A stretch of 64,000 nt of DNA, taken from assembly GCA_028274465.1 (NCBI GenBank), contig CM051458.1, forward strand, positions 30,516,692 through 30,580,691. The letters run 5' to 3'. The translations under genes were made by a program, and so were the position numbers. Each line of letters begins with the position of its first letter. The stretch's first letter is position 1. A model generated the notes under the pieces. The model ran no database searches, was not told where the DNA came from, and saw only the letters and a list, made by a program, of their open reading frames with translations. The DNA is from Plantago ovata (lineage: Eukaryota; Streptophyta; Magnoliopsida; Lamiales; Plantaginaceae). Below, in pieces: positions 32,165 to 42,480 of this stretch.

Positions 32165-32695
32165 TGATGAATGTGTATTTTACACTTTCATTCGAGTCTT
32201 TTTTCACCTATTTTAGCTATCCTCTATGTTAATTTAGCTATATTTTAGTGCATTTTATTAGAATAGTGTCACGTTTCCCTTTAGTTCATTTTTACAGGTT
32301 TTGGTTGAAAAACGAGGTTTTCCGGGCAATTTATTGAAGTAGACAAGGAATTGGTGTTCCGAAGCCTATTTGGAGTATCTGAAAGATTCCGGATAGATTT
32401 GAAGTCTAGGGGTCGAGTCTGAGGCTAAAGGTCACTAGAAGGCAGAAACCGAGTCCGAAAAGGGAAGAAATCCAAAAACGCGTCGAAAACATATTGGGCC
32501 GAAAAACACTCCCGGGCGATTCCGCCCGGGACGTGGGGCGAATCGCCCCACACCAGGCGAATCGCCCGGTGTGTGGGGCGACTTCGCCCCACACATTCGA
32601 ATGCCTATATATAGAGCTCAGTTTTTCCTCTCTCCGTTTTTCATACTTTTCCAGACTTTTTCTCTCAACTTTCTCAGTAGTTTTTAGTAGGAATT
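32165..32695 (+). repeat. 3' LTR of element B, cut by the gap
   Basis: TGATGAATG start, palindrome cluster (about 32511-32597) and TATA (about 32608). The remaining half is lost in the gap. Confidence 0.85.
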
Positions 32696-32795
32696 NNNNN
32701 NNNNNNNNNNNNNNNNNNNNNNNNNNNNNNNNNNNNNNNNNNNNNNNNNNNNNNNNNNNNNNNNNNNNNNNNNNNNNNNNNNNNNNNNNNNNNNN
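32696..32795. other. Assembly gap (100 N)
   Basis: Exactly 100 N, the usual placeholder for a gap of unknown length. On the left is the LTR of B, on the right the LTR of C, about 35 bases after its expected start. Confidence 0.98.
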
Positions 32796-34140
32796 TCTTT
32801 TGCGATCTTCTAGCCTTGTTTTTTGGTTAGTTTTGTAGAATTGCACGTTTTTGGTTTTTCATCTGCATTTTCAGGCACGTAGGTACGAACGGCGTTTTTG
32901 GAGCTAAAACGGCCTTTTTGATGGAAAAGATGGCCCCGTTGAAGTTCCCCAATCTCCGTGGCTTGTTCGTAAGTGTTTGAGCATCAATAGCATCGAGAAG
33001 GATGAGTCCAGGCACCCGAGGGCCATGCGAGGGCAAAAAGATTGAGTTTGAAGACAAAAAATCTGCCCAGGAGCCAGCTAAGCGCCTGGAATAGTGAAGC
33101 GCTCCGCTTCAGTTTCCAGGAGCTTTGGCACAGAAGGCCAAGCGAAGCGCTTGGAAGTGCCAAAGCGCGCTTTCGCTGCCAAGCGCTCCGATTGCTTCTC
33201 CAAGCGGTCCGCTTGGCAGCGGTTACGTGTTCGGATTTTCCTTCTTAGATCTGATCTTTGTGGTCATTTTTTGAATATCTTTTGAACTGTAACTTTCGTT
33301 TTGGAGAGCTCCTAGCCCCAAAACTGAGAAAAACGCAGATTACATTGTATTTTAGCTTGGGATTCAAGGTTTTGAGTGAATTCATCCTTTGTAATCATCT
33401 ACGGAGAGGTTTTTCTTTGATTTCCACCGATTAGTGACAGCTTTGGTGGTAACTTGTATCACTCTCTTCTTGTAGTTTGATATGATGTATTCTGATTATA
33501 TTCATATGAATTGATGTCTATGTTGATGAATATGAGTAGCTAAATCTTTTGTGTTGGTGGTAGAATGTAAATATGCATGCATGGGTTATGTTTATGCTTA
33601 CATGAGATTGTGATTCAATCTTGCTGCAAATTCCTTCATATGATTCTTAGTTGCCTATAAATATATTCGAATTGAGTATAGTGACAAACTCTTGGTCAAT
33701 GAAAGCTTAGGATGTATGTTAGAGATTTGCAGCATGCTAGATAAATGGTGTTGGTGACAAGCACCTCTAAAGTATTGATAGTGGTCTTTTATGATGTGTG
33801 TCTTAAAGTTACCTAGACGAGTTGCTTAGCAGACTTGATCGAAGGTTTTACGCACTGAACTTGTGAGCATTTCGTAACCCATGCATGTTATTTGATTTCT
33901 ACCACCAACCGTTTTCCAAACTTGATTACAACAATCTGATTTCTCGTTGCTTTGTTCAAAGAAACGATTCATAAACATTTGAACTCGTTGACTGAAATAC
34001 TAGCAAAAACCTCAAGCAAAGCCACGTTAGGTCCCGAGAGAACGACACTCGGGGACAACTTGCCATTGCACTCTAGTTTGTGTAGTGATAAGTGTTCTTA
34101 GGCTTTTAAACAAATTTAATGGTGAAAAACGACATCATCA
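32796..34140 (+). repeat. 5' LTR of element C (start in gap)
   Basis: It matches 41080-42480. It carries a palindrome group of AAGCG...CGCTT type at about 33065-33220. The differences from the right LTR are mostly small length changes, densest near the gap. Confidence 0.88.
33065..33220 (+). repeat. AAGCG/CGCTT palindrome group, left LTR of C
   Basis: Short dyads of the CAAGCGGTCCGCTTGG kind are packed here and again at 41398-41545, 36765-36985 and 39285-39425. Confidence 0.7.
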
Positions 34141-34142
34141 AT

Positions 34143-34160
34143 TTGCGCCGTTGCCGGGAC
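34143..34160 (+). other. Primer binding site, element C
   Basis: TTGCGCCGTTGCCGGGAC follows the LTR end by two bases; a near match to the tRNA-Asp type PBS also present in A. Confidence 0.7.
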
Positions 34161-34578
34161 TTAACTCTTTGGTTGGTGTTTTTGTTTTGGTTTTTTCAGC
34201 CAACATCTCTTCTTTGTCTCATTTCTGTTTTTGTTTCTTTTTGCTTGAGATACTCACTATCTTGTATTTCAGTGAGTGCATGCCTAGAACCAACGGGTGG
34301 ACCTATTATTGAACCTTTTGTAGACGAGATCGATCGTTTGTTTCAAAGGAGAAGGAGGAATTTGAATCTCGAGTTTGAAGGAGTAGCATCTAGAGCTTCC
34401 ACTTCTGGTATTCGGGAAGAGTCTTCTTCTTATCTTTTGGAGCCAATTCTTGAATCTGTTTACTTGGAAGGTGAAATGGCGGAGCGGCCATACGTACACT
34501 TACTAAGCCTACGGTTGGGGCTAGAGGACCAGCAATTGTCCTCAATGATGCCACAAGGAACTTGGAGATCAAGATCAC

Positions 34579-36582
34579 ATGTTCCAACAACTACCCAAAT
34601 TCTATGGGATGGCTAATGAGGACGTGATAGGGTACTTGAATGAGCTCGAGAACTTTGTTCTCCATCTTGGGCGACCAGGAGCTGGTGTTACGGATGATGA
34701 TCTCCGCATGAAGGTCTTTTCTATGGGGCTAGGCGATCGTGCAAAGGCTTGGCTCAATACTTTGGAGGCCGGGTCTTTGACAACATGGGATCTATGTTTT
34801 GATAAGTTCATGGAGCGTTACTACCCCGCTTCCAAGACAATGGCTATGAAGAGCCAAATTAGCTCCTTCGAGCAGAGGTACGATGAGCCTTTCCACGAGG
34901 CCTATGATCGTTTCATGGGGTTGCATCATCGATGCCCACATAACGGGTATGATAAAGGTCAGCTTCTCCAATTCTTTTACAACGGTTTACATCCTGAGAT
35001 TCAATCTCAACTGGATAGTATTTGTGGAGGTAGTATGGGGCAGTTGCTTCCTTCTCAAGCCCAAGTGAAGCTGGACATGATGTACCGGAATTCCCAAAAC
35101 CGGAATGTGAGGGCTCGTGTGCTCCAAAAGGAGCAAAGAGGTGAGGCCAAGGTAGTAGTGGAACAAAATGCCTTCGATGGGTTCGCCCATGAAGTGAAGC
35201 AAGCTTTGAGGCAAAGCGTTCCTTCTCCTTCTACGGAAGTTTGTGGTGTGTGCAAGAACTATGGGCACCCGGCCTACTTATGCCGTTCTGAATTTGCTAG
35301 AGAGCAATATATCACGAACGATGTCCGTCAAGAAGTATATGCTGCTGAGGGAGAGCAAGTAGTTGGAGATGTGAACTACGGGCAAGGTTATGGCAATGTG
35401 AGGCCACAAAACCATGGACCCCGGGGTGGGTACCAGAATCAAGGCAACCGTGGTTATCTTCATAACCCGGATCAAAATGCCTATGGGCCTAATCAAGATA
35501 GAAGTCGTCTCAGCTATGGGAACAATTGGTATGAAGGAGCACCGCCTTCTAATCCTACACCTCCGCCTCAGGTTGCTAGTTCGGGACCACAAGGTGGAGG
35601 GGTGCTTCCTTCACCTCTTGTCCCTTCTCTCAACGATCTTGTGTTGAAAATAAATAAGTTTATGGAGCATTACTATCGTAATGAAGCTACTAATAATCAG
35701 CGGTTTGAGAAGCTTGAGGCTAGTAGTAGCAACCTCCATAAGAAGTTGCAAGAGCTGATAGATCGGGGGGCTAGTAGAGAGCAAGGGAAGTTTCCCGGAA
35801 ACACGGAGAAGGCTATGGTCATAACCATGGTTACTGATTTGCCCGTGGAGATCACGGTTGTGAGAGACAATGCACTAGTTGAGGTGCCAAGTTGCAAGAT
35901 AACTGAAACTTGCAAAGTGAGTGAGGAGCTTGAGACTCCTAAGGTAGTTGTGGAAGAGAAAGTGGTCGCACAATCTGATGCGATAGTGGAAGAAGTGAAT
36001 GAAAACTCATCGTCTGAGGATGAGTTGGTGGATATGGTGGAAGTGCCTATCCAAGAGAGCTTTGATGTGGAAATCGGCTTGGGTAAGAAGGATGGAATAG
36101 TGGCAACTCTAGACACGGGAGCGGGTGTGAATGTCATACCTTTGAACGTGTACGAAGAGTCGGTTTTGTCTTGCTTAAGACCAATGAAGTGCATGGTGCA
36201 ATTGGCGGATGGGTCTATGAAGAAGCCATTGGGTGTGATCGAGAATCTAGTGGTAAGAGTCACCGGTGTAGAGGTCAAGACGAACTTCATCGTCATGCCT
36301 ACATCCTCCGCAAAGCTCAAGGATGTGGTTCTTTTGGGTAGAGCCTTCATCAACAAAGTACATATGGTGATAGACATGTATCGTCGTATATGTAGCTTCG
36401 AGGTAAATGGCAAGCAACATACGTTGCGAGCCATAGTTAATTCATGTGCTTATGTTGATACTAACGAACTTGTAGGATTCTTTGGTCCTCTTTATGTTCG
36501 TCAAGATGTGCAGGGACTTGGTGCTTTGAAGAGCACTTGGACGGGGAAGTCTAGTACCCGATGCGAAATTGATCCCGCATGA
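34579..36582 (+). CDS. gag: gag-protease of element C
   Basis: A 667-residue frame. It runs from the gag core (about 1-190: YLNELENFVLHLGRPG, AWLNTLEAGSLTTWDLCFDK, FMERYYPASKTM, FHEAYDRFMGLHHRCP) to one CCHC knuckle (CGVCKNYGHPAYLC, 222-235). A Gly/Asn/Tyr- and Pro-rich linker, an acidic stretch and a retropepsin domain with the catalytic triad DTGAGVNVIP at about 512-521 follow, then a LLGRAF block. Gag N-terminal-like sequence lies upstream from about 34280, and the region as a whole has about one break. Retaining protease while RT and integrase are gone is unlike the gag-only plan of the TR-GAG element. It acts, if at all, in cytoplasmic virus-like particles. Confidence 0.85.
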   Translation: MFQQLPKFYGMANEDVIGYLNELENFVLHLGRPGAGVTDDDLRMKVFSMGLGDRAKAWLNTLEAGSLTTWDLCFDKFMERYYPASKTMAMKSQISSFEQRYDEPFHEAYDRFMGLHHRCPHNGYDKGQLLQFFYNGLHPEIQSQLDSICGGSMGQLLPSQAQVKLDMMYRNSQNRNVRARVLQKEQRGEAKVVVEQNAFDGFAHEVKQALRQSVPSPSTEVCGVCKNYGHPAYLCRSEFAREQYITNDVRQEVYAAEGEQVVGDVNYGQGYGNVRPQNHGPRGGYQNQGNRGYLHNPDQNAYGPNQDRSRLSYGNNWYEGAPPSNPTPPPQVASSGPQGGGVLPSPLVPSLNDLVLKINKFMEHYYRNEATNNQRFEKLEASSSNLHKKLQELIDRGASREQGKFPGNTEKAMVITMVTDLPVEITVVRDNALVEVPSCKITETCKVSEELETPKVVVEEKVVAQSDAIVEEVNENSSSEDELVDMVEVPIQESFDVEIGLGKKDGIVATLDTGAGVNVIPLNVYEESVLSCLRPMKCMVQLADGSMKKPLGVIENLVVRVTGVEVKTNFIVMPTSSAKLKDVVLLGRAFINKVHMVIDMYRRICSFEVNGKQHTLRAIVNSCAYVDTNELVGFFGPLYVRQDVQGLGALKSTWTGKSSTRCEIDPA

Positions 36583-36764
36583 GCTAAGACGAGTCGAGCC
36601 AACGACTTTTAAACGAAGGCGCTTCTCGGGAGGCAACCCGAGGTTGTAGGTACTTGCATATAGATTAGAAGCACGTTTAAATTTTGTTTCGTTGATTAGA
36701 CAAGGTTTTTGAGGTGAAAATTTAGCAAAAGTCGAAAAAAAATGGATTTGGGAGCTTCAGGTCC

Positions 36765-36985
36765 CAAGCAAACCGCTTGGAAAGCCCAAGCGGTCCGCTT
36801 GGATTTCCAGTAAGAATTCCATTCTTACTGGAAATCCAAGCGGAGCGCTTGGCGCGCCCAAGCGGTCCGCTTGAATTTCCAGTAAGAATGAAAATTCTTA
36901 CTGGAAATCAAAGTGGAGCGCTTGGGACGCCCAAGCGCTTCGCTTGGCTTTCCTTAAGAAAGCTAAGCGGGGCACTTGTGTTTCA
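36765..36985 (+). repeat. AAGCG/CGCTT palindrome cluster with inverted arms
   Basis: At least six units such as CCAAGCGGTCCGCTTGG and CCAAGCGGAGCGCTTGG alternate with the inverted pair TTTCCAGTAAGAAT/ATTCTTACTGGAAA, which occurs twice. This gives large potential hairpins between gag and the second ORF. Confidence 0.75.
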
Positions 36986-37335
36986 AAGCCCCCCACTTCA
37001 TTTTTCTTCCTCCATTGCTGATTTAGCACCCCAAAAATCTCAATCTCTCCCAATTCTCCACCAATTCTTGCAATCTTGTGCATTTTACAAAGCCCATCAC
37101 CCCCTCTATCATCTAAACCGATCAAATTTCACGTTTGAGGCATCCATAACAAGGAATCAAAGGTACCTCTCATGAACCCTAACTTTCTTGAATTTTGGAT
37201 TTTATCTTAATTAGCTTCAATTGTGTTATGCATTGGTGAATTAGAGTTTGTTAATGATTATTGAGCATGTTTCTTACTAGATGTGATGTCTAAATTCGAA
37301 TTTTTCTCCTCTTGATTTATGATGAACTCTAGTGC

Positions 37336-37460
37336 TCGAATTTTTGATATGTAATTGTTTGATGACTGTTAGCCTTGAATTTGAGTTATGTTATGATTCG
37401 AATTTTTGCTATGTAATTGTTTGATGATTGTTAGCCTTGAATTTGAGTTATGTTATGATT
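37336..37460 (+). repeat. 62-bp tandem duplication
   Basis: Two adjacent copies of a unit beginning CGAATTTTTG and containing TGTAATTGTTTGATGA and GTTAGCCTTGAATTTGAG, in the AT-rich non-coding stretch 37176-37628 before the second ORF. Confidence 0.8.
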
Positions 37461-37709
37461 ATGGTGATGTTGTGATTGCATGAGAATGTGTTGGATTGGT
37501 TGGGTAATTTAATTGGAGAGTTTGTTCGCTTGGTTTAGATTCGTATGGATTTATCGTAACGAAGTGTTAAAGCTTTTCGATTTGTTCATATGAACTTTAG
37601 CAAGCCTTCAAACTCACCATGAGATTACTTGAGTGAGTATTGGAGTCTACGAGTCGAGTCTAAGTCCCATTGTCTCTTGAAGTTATCTAATAAGATTATT
37701 CTAGGTACA

Positions 37710-38912
37710 ATGGCATCAAGAAGATCCAAGAGATCAAGGGGAGAAGGGACCTCGAGTGCTCAACAAACGGCCACACCCGGCGAGTATCGCCAATCGGGGA
37801 GGGCAAGGCAATTCGAAGCGAGTTTCCATGCCCACAAGCACACGTACATTTCTGAGAGGAGCATTCGCTTCACGGCTGGTGAGAGCGGGTTGGATGGTGC
37901 CAGAGAGCTCAACAAGCTCATTACTGAGCGAGGCTGGAAGTACTATGGCGAGGTCATGCCAAATTGGGACCAAGCAGTAGTGGAGGACTTCTACATTGCC
38001 TTCACGGACTACAATGAACGGACCGGTGAGGTTCCCGTCCGCGGTGTTGGGGTCGAGTTTACTCCTTTGAGCATCACTCGCTTCATTATGCGATTGGATA
38101 GGCCACTGGCGCGGGATCCAAACCGCCGGCCTGCATCCCACGAGAGATTTGATCCCGCAGAGCTCTATGTCTACGATCGGGAGTCTGATCATTACCCCAT
38201 GGAGGTACTGAATGGCATTACCGTGGAGGATTTTGAATTGCCTGATGAACCACCCCGGATTTTGTGCCACAACGATCTCACCTTCGAGGCAAGGATGATG
38301 TTGAAGTTCGTTCAAGCCAATCTGATCCCTAGCACACATGATTCCGAGGTTCAGTCCTATTACGGAGTCCTAGTCTATGCTCTCTTGCATAATTTGCCTC
38401 TCACTCCTGGCATCGTCATCTTCGAGGAATTCAAGCGCCGCCGTAATGCAAACCGGAAGCTTGCCTTTGGTAACTTAATCACGGGCATGTGCAAGGAGGC
38501 CGGAGTTCCCGACCTCGTACTGGACAAGAAGCCGAAGAAACCCATCAACATTGATACGTACAATGAGATGTACGGGACTTGGTGCACTCAGCAAGGAGAA
38601 CCCATGCAACCAAGGGTTACGCGCCATGTGACACCTCCTCCACCTCCGCCTACGGCCGGACAAGGAAGCTTCGACTTCTCGGGGTTCAACCAGATCTTTG
38701 TCGATCGGTTTGGTAGCTTCCAAACCAACATGTTGGAGGCTCAGTCGACCCATCTTACCGAGCAATTCCGGGGATTTGAGGAGCGCGAAATCAAGAGGTG
38801 GAAGGACTTCCGTGTGATGGAGGAGCAGCGTTGGGATGATTACCAAGGGCGTGTAGATCAGCGTTGGGAGGCCGCTCGAGCAGAGTACACTAGGCGTTGG
38901 AGAGCCCACTAG
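37710..38912 (+). CDS. Putative plant transposon protein ORF of element C
   Basis: MASRRSKRSRGEGTSSAQ at 37710 opens a frame of about 400 residues; an upstream ATG at 37629 is also in frame but gives no conserved sequence. The central region (WKYYGEVMPNWDQAVVEDFY, VPVRGVGVEFTPLSITRFIM, LTFEARMMLKFVQANLIPST, LLHNLPLTPGIVIFEEFK) matches the domain labelled putative plant transposon protein, common in Athila-type third ORFs. A Pro run (about residues 305-312, counted from 37710) and a helical Arg/Trp/Glu-rich tail follow. The N-terminus is basic, with no signal peptide or transmembrane segment, so an envelope role is not supported. Function unknown. Confidence 0.75.
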   Translation: MASRRSKRSRGEGTSSAQQTATPGEYRQSGRARQFEASFHAHKHTYISERSIRFTAGESGLDGARELNKLITERGWKYYGEVMPNWDQAVVEDFYIAFTDYNERTGEVPVRGVGVEFTPLSITRFIMRLDRPLARDPNRRPASHERFDPAELYVYDRESDHYPMEVLNGITVEDFELPDEPPRILCHNDLTFEARMMLKFVQANLIPSTHDSEVQSYYGVLVYALLHNLPLTPGIVIFEEFKRRRNANRKLAFGNLITGMCKEAGVPDLVLDKKPKKPINIDTYNEMYGTWCTQQGEPMQPRVTRHVTPPPPPPTAGQGSFDFSGFNQIFVDRFGSFQTNMLEAQSTHLTEQFRGFEEREIKRWKDFRVMEEQRWDDYQGRVDQRWEAARAEYTRRWRAH

Positions 38913-39284
38913 GAGGAGATGATGAACCGCCATGATGCCTTAGCTCGCCGAATTCCGGGGTATACTTTCTATGATCAGACCGGTGGTAGTGGGAATGCCT
39001 TTCCTAACACCCCCTACGACCCCTACTCCTAGAGACACCAGCCGACAGGGGCCACATTTATCGGTAGTATTTGTATATTATCGTTATTTTGGCTTGTTTA
39101 CTATTGTTGGTTGAAACTCTTTTCATTTCGATTTCGTTGTATGATGTTGTGACATTTGACTCTTGTACTCTTTATTTGCTTTTGTAGTTATGGTCTGTGT
39201 GCCTTTTGTCGTGATTAGTTTAGTCTAGTTTTTGTCTTGGTGCCTTAGGTGATTAAGATAGGAAAAAACATCGAAAATCTGGAA

Positions 39285-39425
39285 ACAGGGCCAAGCGGTC
39301 CGCTTGAAATTCCAGGAAGTTTTGCAACTTCCTGGAAATTCAAGCGGAGCGCCTGGAGCCTCCCAAGCGCTCCGCTTGACCAAGCGAACCTCCAGGCGGG
39401 AGCCAAGCGGTCCGCCTGGACCCTG
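39285..39425 (+). repeat. AAGCG/CGCTT palindrome cluster after second ORF
   Basis: CCAAGCGGTCCGCTTG, CAAGCGGAGCGCCTGG, CCAAGCGCTCCGCTTG and similar units, with the inverted pair TTCCAGGAAGTT/AACTTCCTGGAA between. Confidence 0.75.
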
Positions 39426-39604
39426 TACCTAGATTTTCCTCGTTTTTTCCATTCTTCTCACCTTTGCGCACCCGTTTTCACTTGTTTCTTGAGTCCTTTC
39501 AGGTACTACTCATATATAGGAGATTGGACACGAACCTTTATCTCAGGGAAGTGTACTTTCAATCCAATTTTTCCTTTTCATTCAACTTTTCTTTGCTCGA
39601 GGAC

Positions 39605-39634
39605 GAGCAAAAGTTTAGGTTTGGGGAGGGGGTA
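39605..39634 (+). other. Internal PPT-like sequence in C
   Basis: GAGCAAAAGTTTAGGTTTGG then GGAGGGGG closely resembles the true PPT region before 41080 (GACAAGCAAAGGTTTAGTTT then GGGGAG). A second, internal priming site is possible but unproven. Confidence 0.55.
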
Positions 39635-41079
39635 TTGGATTTTCAGTACTATATGCTTGTGTGGTTCGTACATGCCTGATTTTACTCAAGTTCATGTGAT
39701 TTGTCGTGTTTTTTTTTTCAAATTTTTGCATGCATATCATCCATAGATTAGTTGTTGCACGTTGTTGTGTGTGGAGTTTATTGCCAAGTCTTTTGAACTT
39801 TTTTATTGAGTAGACTAAGTATTTATGGCCATTGATCATATGTTGCATCACTTTGCAAGTAGTTTGAGACTTGTCTCGCTTGGTTTGTCACATTCGCATG
39901 TGCACTAGTTAAGCTTAGTAGTCTCGACATCACCTTGAGTGGTGTTTCTTCTGCTGCGGTTCACGATGGCCTTATAAAATGATGCGTGTTAGAGTCTATG
40001 GTTGTAACCCGTGTAATTATGTACGTAAGAGGCGACAAGTTTTTCACCTCGATTAGAGATTGCCAAATGCCTAGGAAGGAGGTAGTGTGAGGTGTGCGAT
40101 TCCTTGTATTAAACCTATTCTATCGAATAGGTTTGGGGAGGGGGTTGCTTCGTTGATCTTGTCTTTCGTCTTTGAGTCGTTGTAAAGCTTCCTTTTTCTT
40201 TTTCTTTTTCTTTTGTGTCCCAACCTATACTTTCGAATAAGTTTAGGGAGGTGTCTTTGTAAAAGAGTCTTTCCTTTTTCCTTTTCGTCTTTGTGCTCAA
40301 ACATATTCTCTCGAATAGGTTTGGGGAGGTGTTTTTGACACATAGTACTGCTGCTTGCCCCTATAAAAAAAAGAGAGAAAAAGAAAAGAAGAAGAAAGAA
40401 AAAAAGAAAATAAAAAAAAAGAGAAAAGAAAATAAAAAAAAAAGAAGAAAGAAAATAAAGAATAAGACCCAAAAGCAAAAGAAGGGTCGTTGCAAGCCAA
40501 AAGCAGTCTCGTAGTGTCAAGTGTCATGTAAATATTTTGTCCTTGTGAAGTGTCGAGTTGTAAATTCTATCTTTCGTTTCGTGTCGCCTTGTCCAAGGAC
40601 TGTTCTTGACCACCCTCATCTTGCTATTCAAGAAGTGGTTGAAAGAGGCTCATTCTTGAGAGTCTGGGTAGAATAGGGGAGTGTTATCTTCTAAGGGAAC
40701 CCTCCTTCGTTTGATGAGAGCCAGTATTGGTTCGCCCTCTCTTGAGGAAAAGTCTCGCTTGGTGAACAGTATTAAGCCCTCGGTTTCATAGGCACGGGGC
40801 AATTGTAGTATGATAACATGCATCATTGTGTCGTCACTGACCAGGTCCAGGTAGAAGATGTTACGAGAGACTCCTTTGTTTAACTAAGTGCACTTGAGAA
40901 TGTGTATATTCGCAATCGAGGCATACTTCAACCTATTTGCATGTCATGCTCATGTTTTGTTCATAAGCATTTGGTAGATTCAATAGATTAGTTCACTTTA
41001 CTTGGCATGAGACTCCTTTTGTGTTGCATTTAGGATAGTTTGTTGCTTGAGGACAAGCAAAGGTTTAGTTTGGGGAGTT
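39635..41079 (+). other. Non-coding 3' module of element C
   Basis: It is like the 3' module of A over most of its length, for example around TAGTCTCGACATCAC, ATGCCTAGGAAGGAGGTAGT and GAGAGCCAGTATTGGTTCG. Three hairpin/G-run copies lie at 40111-40145, 40222-40251 and 40300-40330, and an A/G tract at 40362-40480. It ends with the PPT. No gene. Confidence 0.75.
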
Positions 41080-42480
41080 TGATGAACGTATTTTTGACGC
41101 GTTCATCTGGTCTTTTTTACCTTCTTTTTCTATCTTCTAGCCTTGTTTTTTGGTTAGTTTTGTAGAATAGTGTCACGTTTTGTGTTTTCTGCATTTTCAG
41201 GCACTTAGGTACGAAACGGCGTTTTTGGAGCTAAAAACGAGCCTTTTTGATGGAAAAGATGGCCCCATAGAAGTTCTCCAATCTCCGTGGCTTGTTCGTA
41301 AGTGTTTGAGTATCAATAAGCATCGAGAAGGATGAGTCCAAGGCACCCGACGGCCATGCGAGGGCAAAAAGATTGAGTTTGAAGACAAAAATCTGCCCAG
41401 GAGCCAAGCTAAGCGCCTGGAATAGTGAAGCGCTCCGCTTCAGTTTCCAGGAGCTTTGGCACAGAAGCCAAGCGAAGCGCTTGAGTGCCAAAGCGCTTCG
41501 CTTGCCAAGCGCTCCGCTTGGCTTCTCCAAGCGGTCCGCTTGGCAGCGGTTACGTTTTCGGATTTTCCTTCTTAGATCTGATCTTTGGTCATTTTTTGAA
41601 TATCTTTTGAACTGTAACTTCGTTTTGGAGAGCTCCTAAGCCCCAAAACTGAGAGAAAACTCAGATTAAATTGTATTTTAGCTTGGGATTCAAGGTTTTG
41701 ATTGGAATTCATCCTTTGTAATCATCTACGGAGAGGTTTGAATTGATTTCCACCGATTAGTGACAGCTTTGGTGGTAACTTGTATCACTCTCTTGTCTTG
41801 TAGTTTGATATGATGTATTCTGATTATTATTCGTATGAATTGATGTCTATGTTGATGAATATGAGTAGCTAAATCTTTTGTGTTGGTGGTAGAATGTAGA
41901 ATATGCATGCTATGGGTTATGTTTATGCTTACATGAGATTGTGATTCAATCTTGCTGCAAATTCCTTCATATGATTCTTAGTTGCCTATAAAATATATTC
42001 GAATTGAGTATAATGACAAACTCTTGGTCAATGAAAGCTATAGGATTGTATGTTAGAGATTTGCAGCATGCTAGATAAATGGTGTTGGTGACAAGCACCT
42101 CTAAAGTATTGATAGTGGTCTTTTATGATGTGTGTCTTAAAGTTACCTAGACGAGTTGCTTAGAAGACTTGATCGAAGGTTTTACGCACTGGACTTGTGA
42201 GCATATTCGTAACCCATGCATGTGTATTTGATTTCTACCACCAATCGTTTTCCAAACTTGATTACAACAATCTGATTTCTCGTTGCTTTGTTCAAAGGAA
42301 ATGATTCCATAAACATTTGAACTCGTTGACTGAAATTACTAGCAAAAACCTCAAGCAAAGCCACGTTAGGTCCCGAGAGAACGACACTCGGGGACAACTT
42401 GCCATTGCACTCTAGTTTGTGTAGTGATAAGTGTTCTTAGGCTTTTAAACAAATTTAATTGGTGAAAAACGACATCATCA
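41080..42480 (+). repeat. 3' LTR of element C
   Basis: 1401 bp, TGATGAACG...ACATCATCA. The palindrome group is at 41398-41545. It abuts SIRE gag sequence of P at 42481. Confidence 0.92.

Larger units (their letters stand above)
29651..32695 (+). mobile_element. Athila-like element B, right part
   Basis: It repeats 4893 to about 7960 of element A: gag part, 3' module, PPT and 530 bp of the right LTR, then a 100-N gap. Its left boundary is the M1 LTR at the very position where A has its solo LTR. Many small length differences from A increase toward the gap, which suggests either decay or poor sequence near a contig end. Broken; it lacks its left half. Confidence 0.85.
32796..42480 (+). mobile_element. 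Athila-related non-autonomous element C
   Basis: LTRs TGATGAACG...ACATCATCA (left 32796-34140, missing its first bases in the gap; right 41080-42480), an Asp-type PBS, gag-protease, a plant-transposon-protein ORF and a long 3' module. RT, RNase H and integrase are absent, so it relied on a helper. It sits in the gag of SIRE element P on its right side; the left flank is hidden by the gap, so no duplication can be seen. Gag has about one break; the second ORF looks largely whole. Confidence 0.88.

Noticed and set aside
37710-38912. Host gene for a nuclear protein
   Set aside because: It lies between the gag and 3' module of element C, within its LTRs, and matches the plant-transposon-protein domain typical of such elements.
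40293-40514. Lysine-rich open frames (also 31377-31580 and their Phe/Leu-rich reverse frames)
   Set aside because: They are translations of the A/G tract in Athila 3' modules, not genes.
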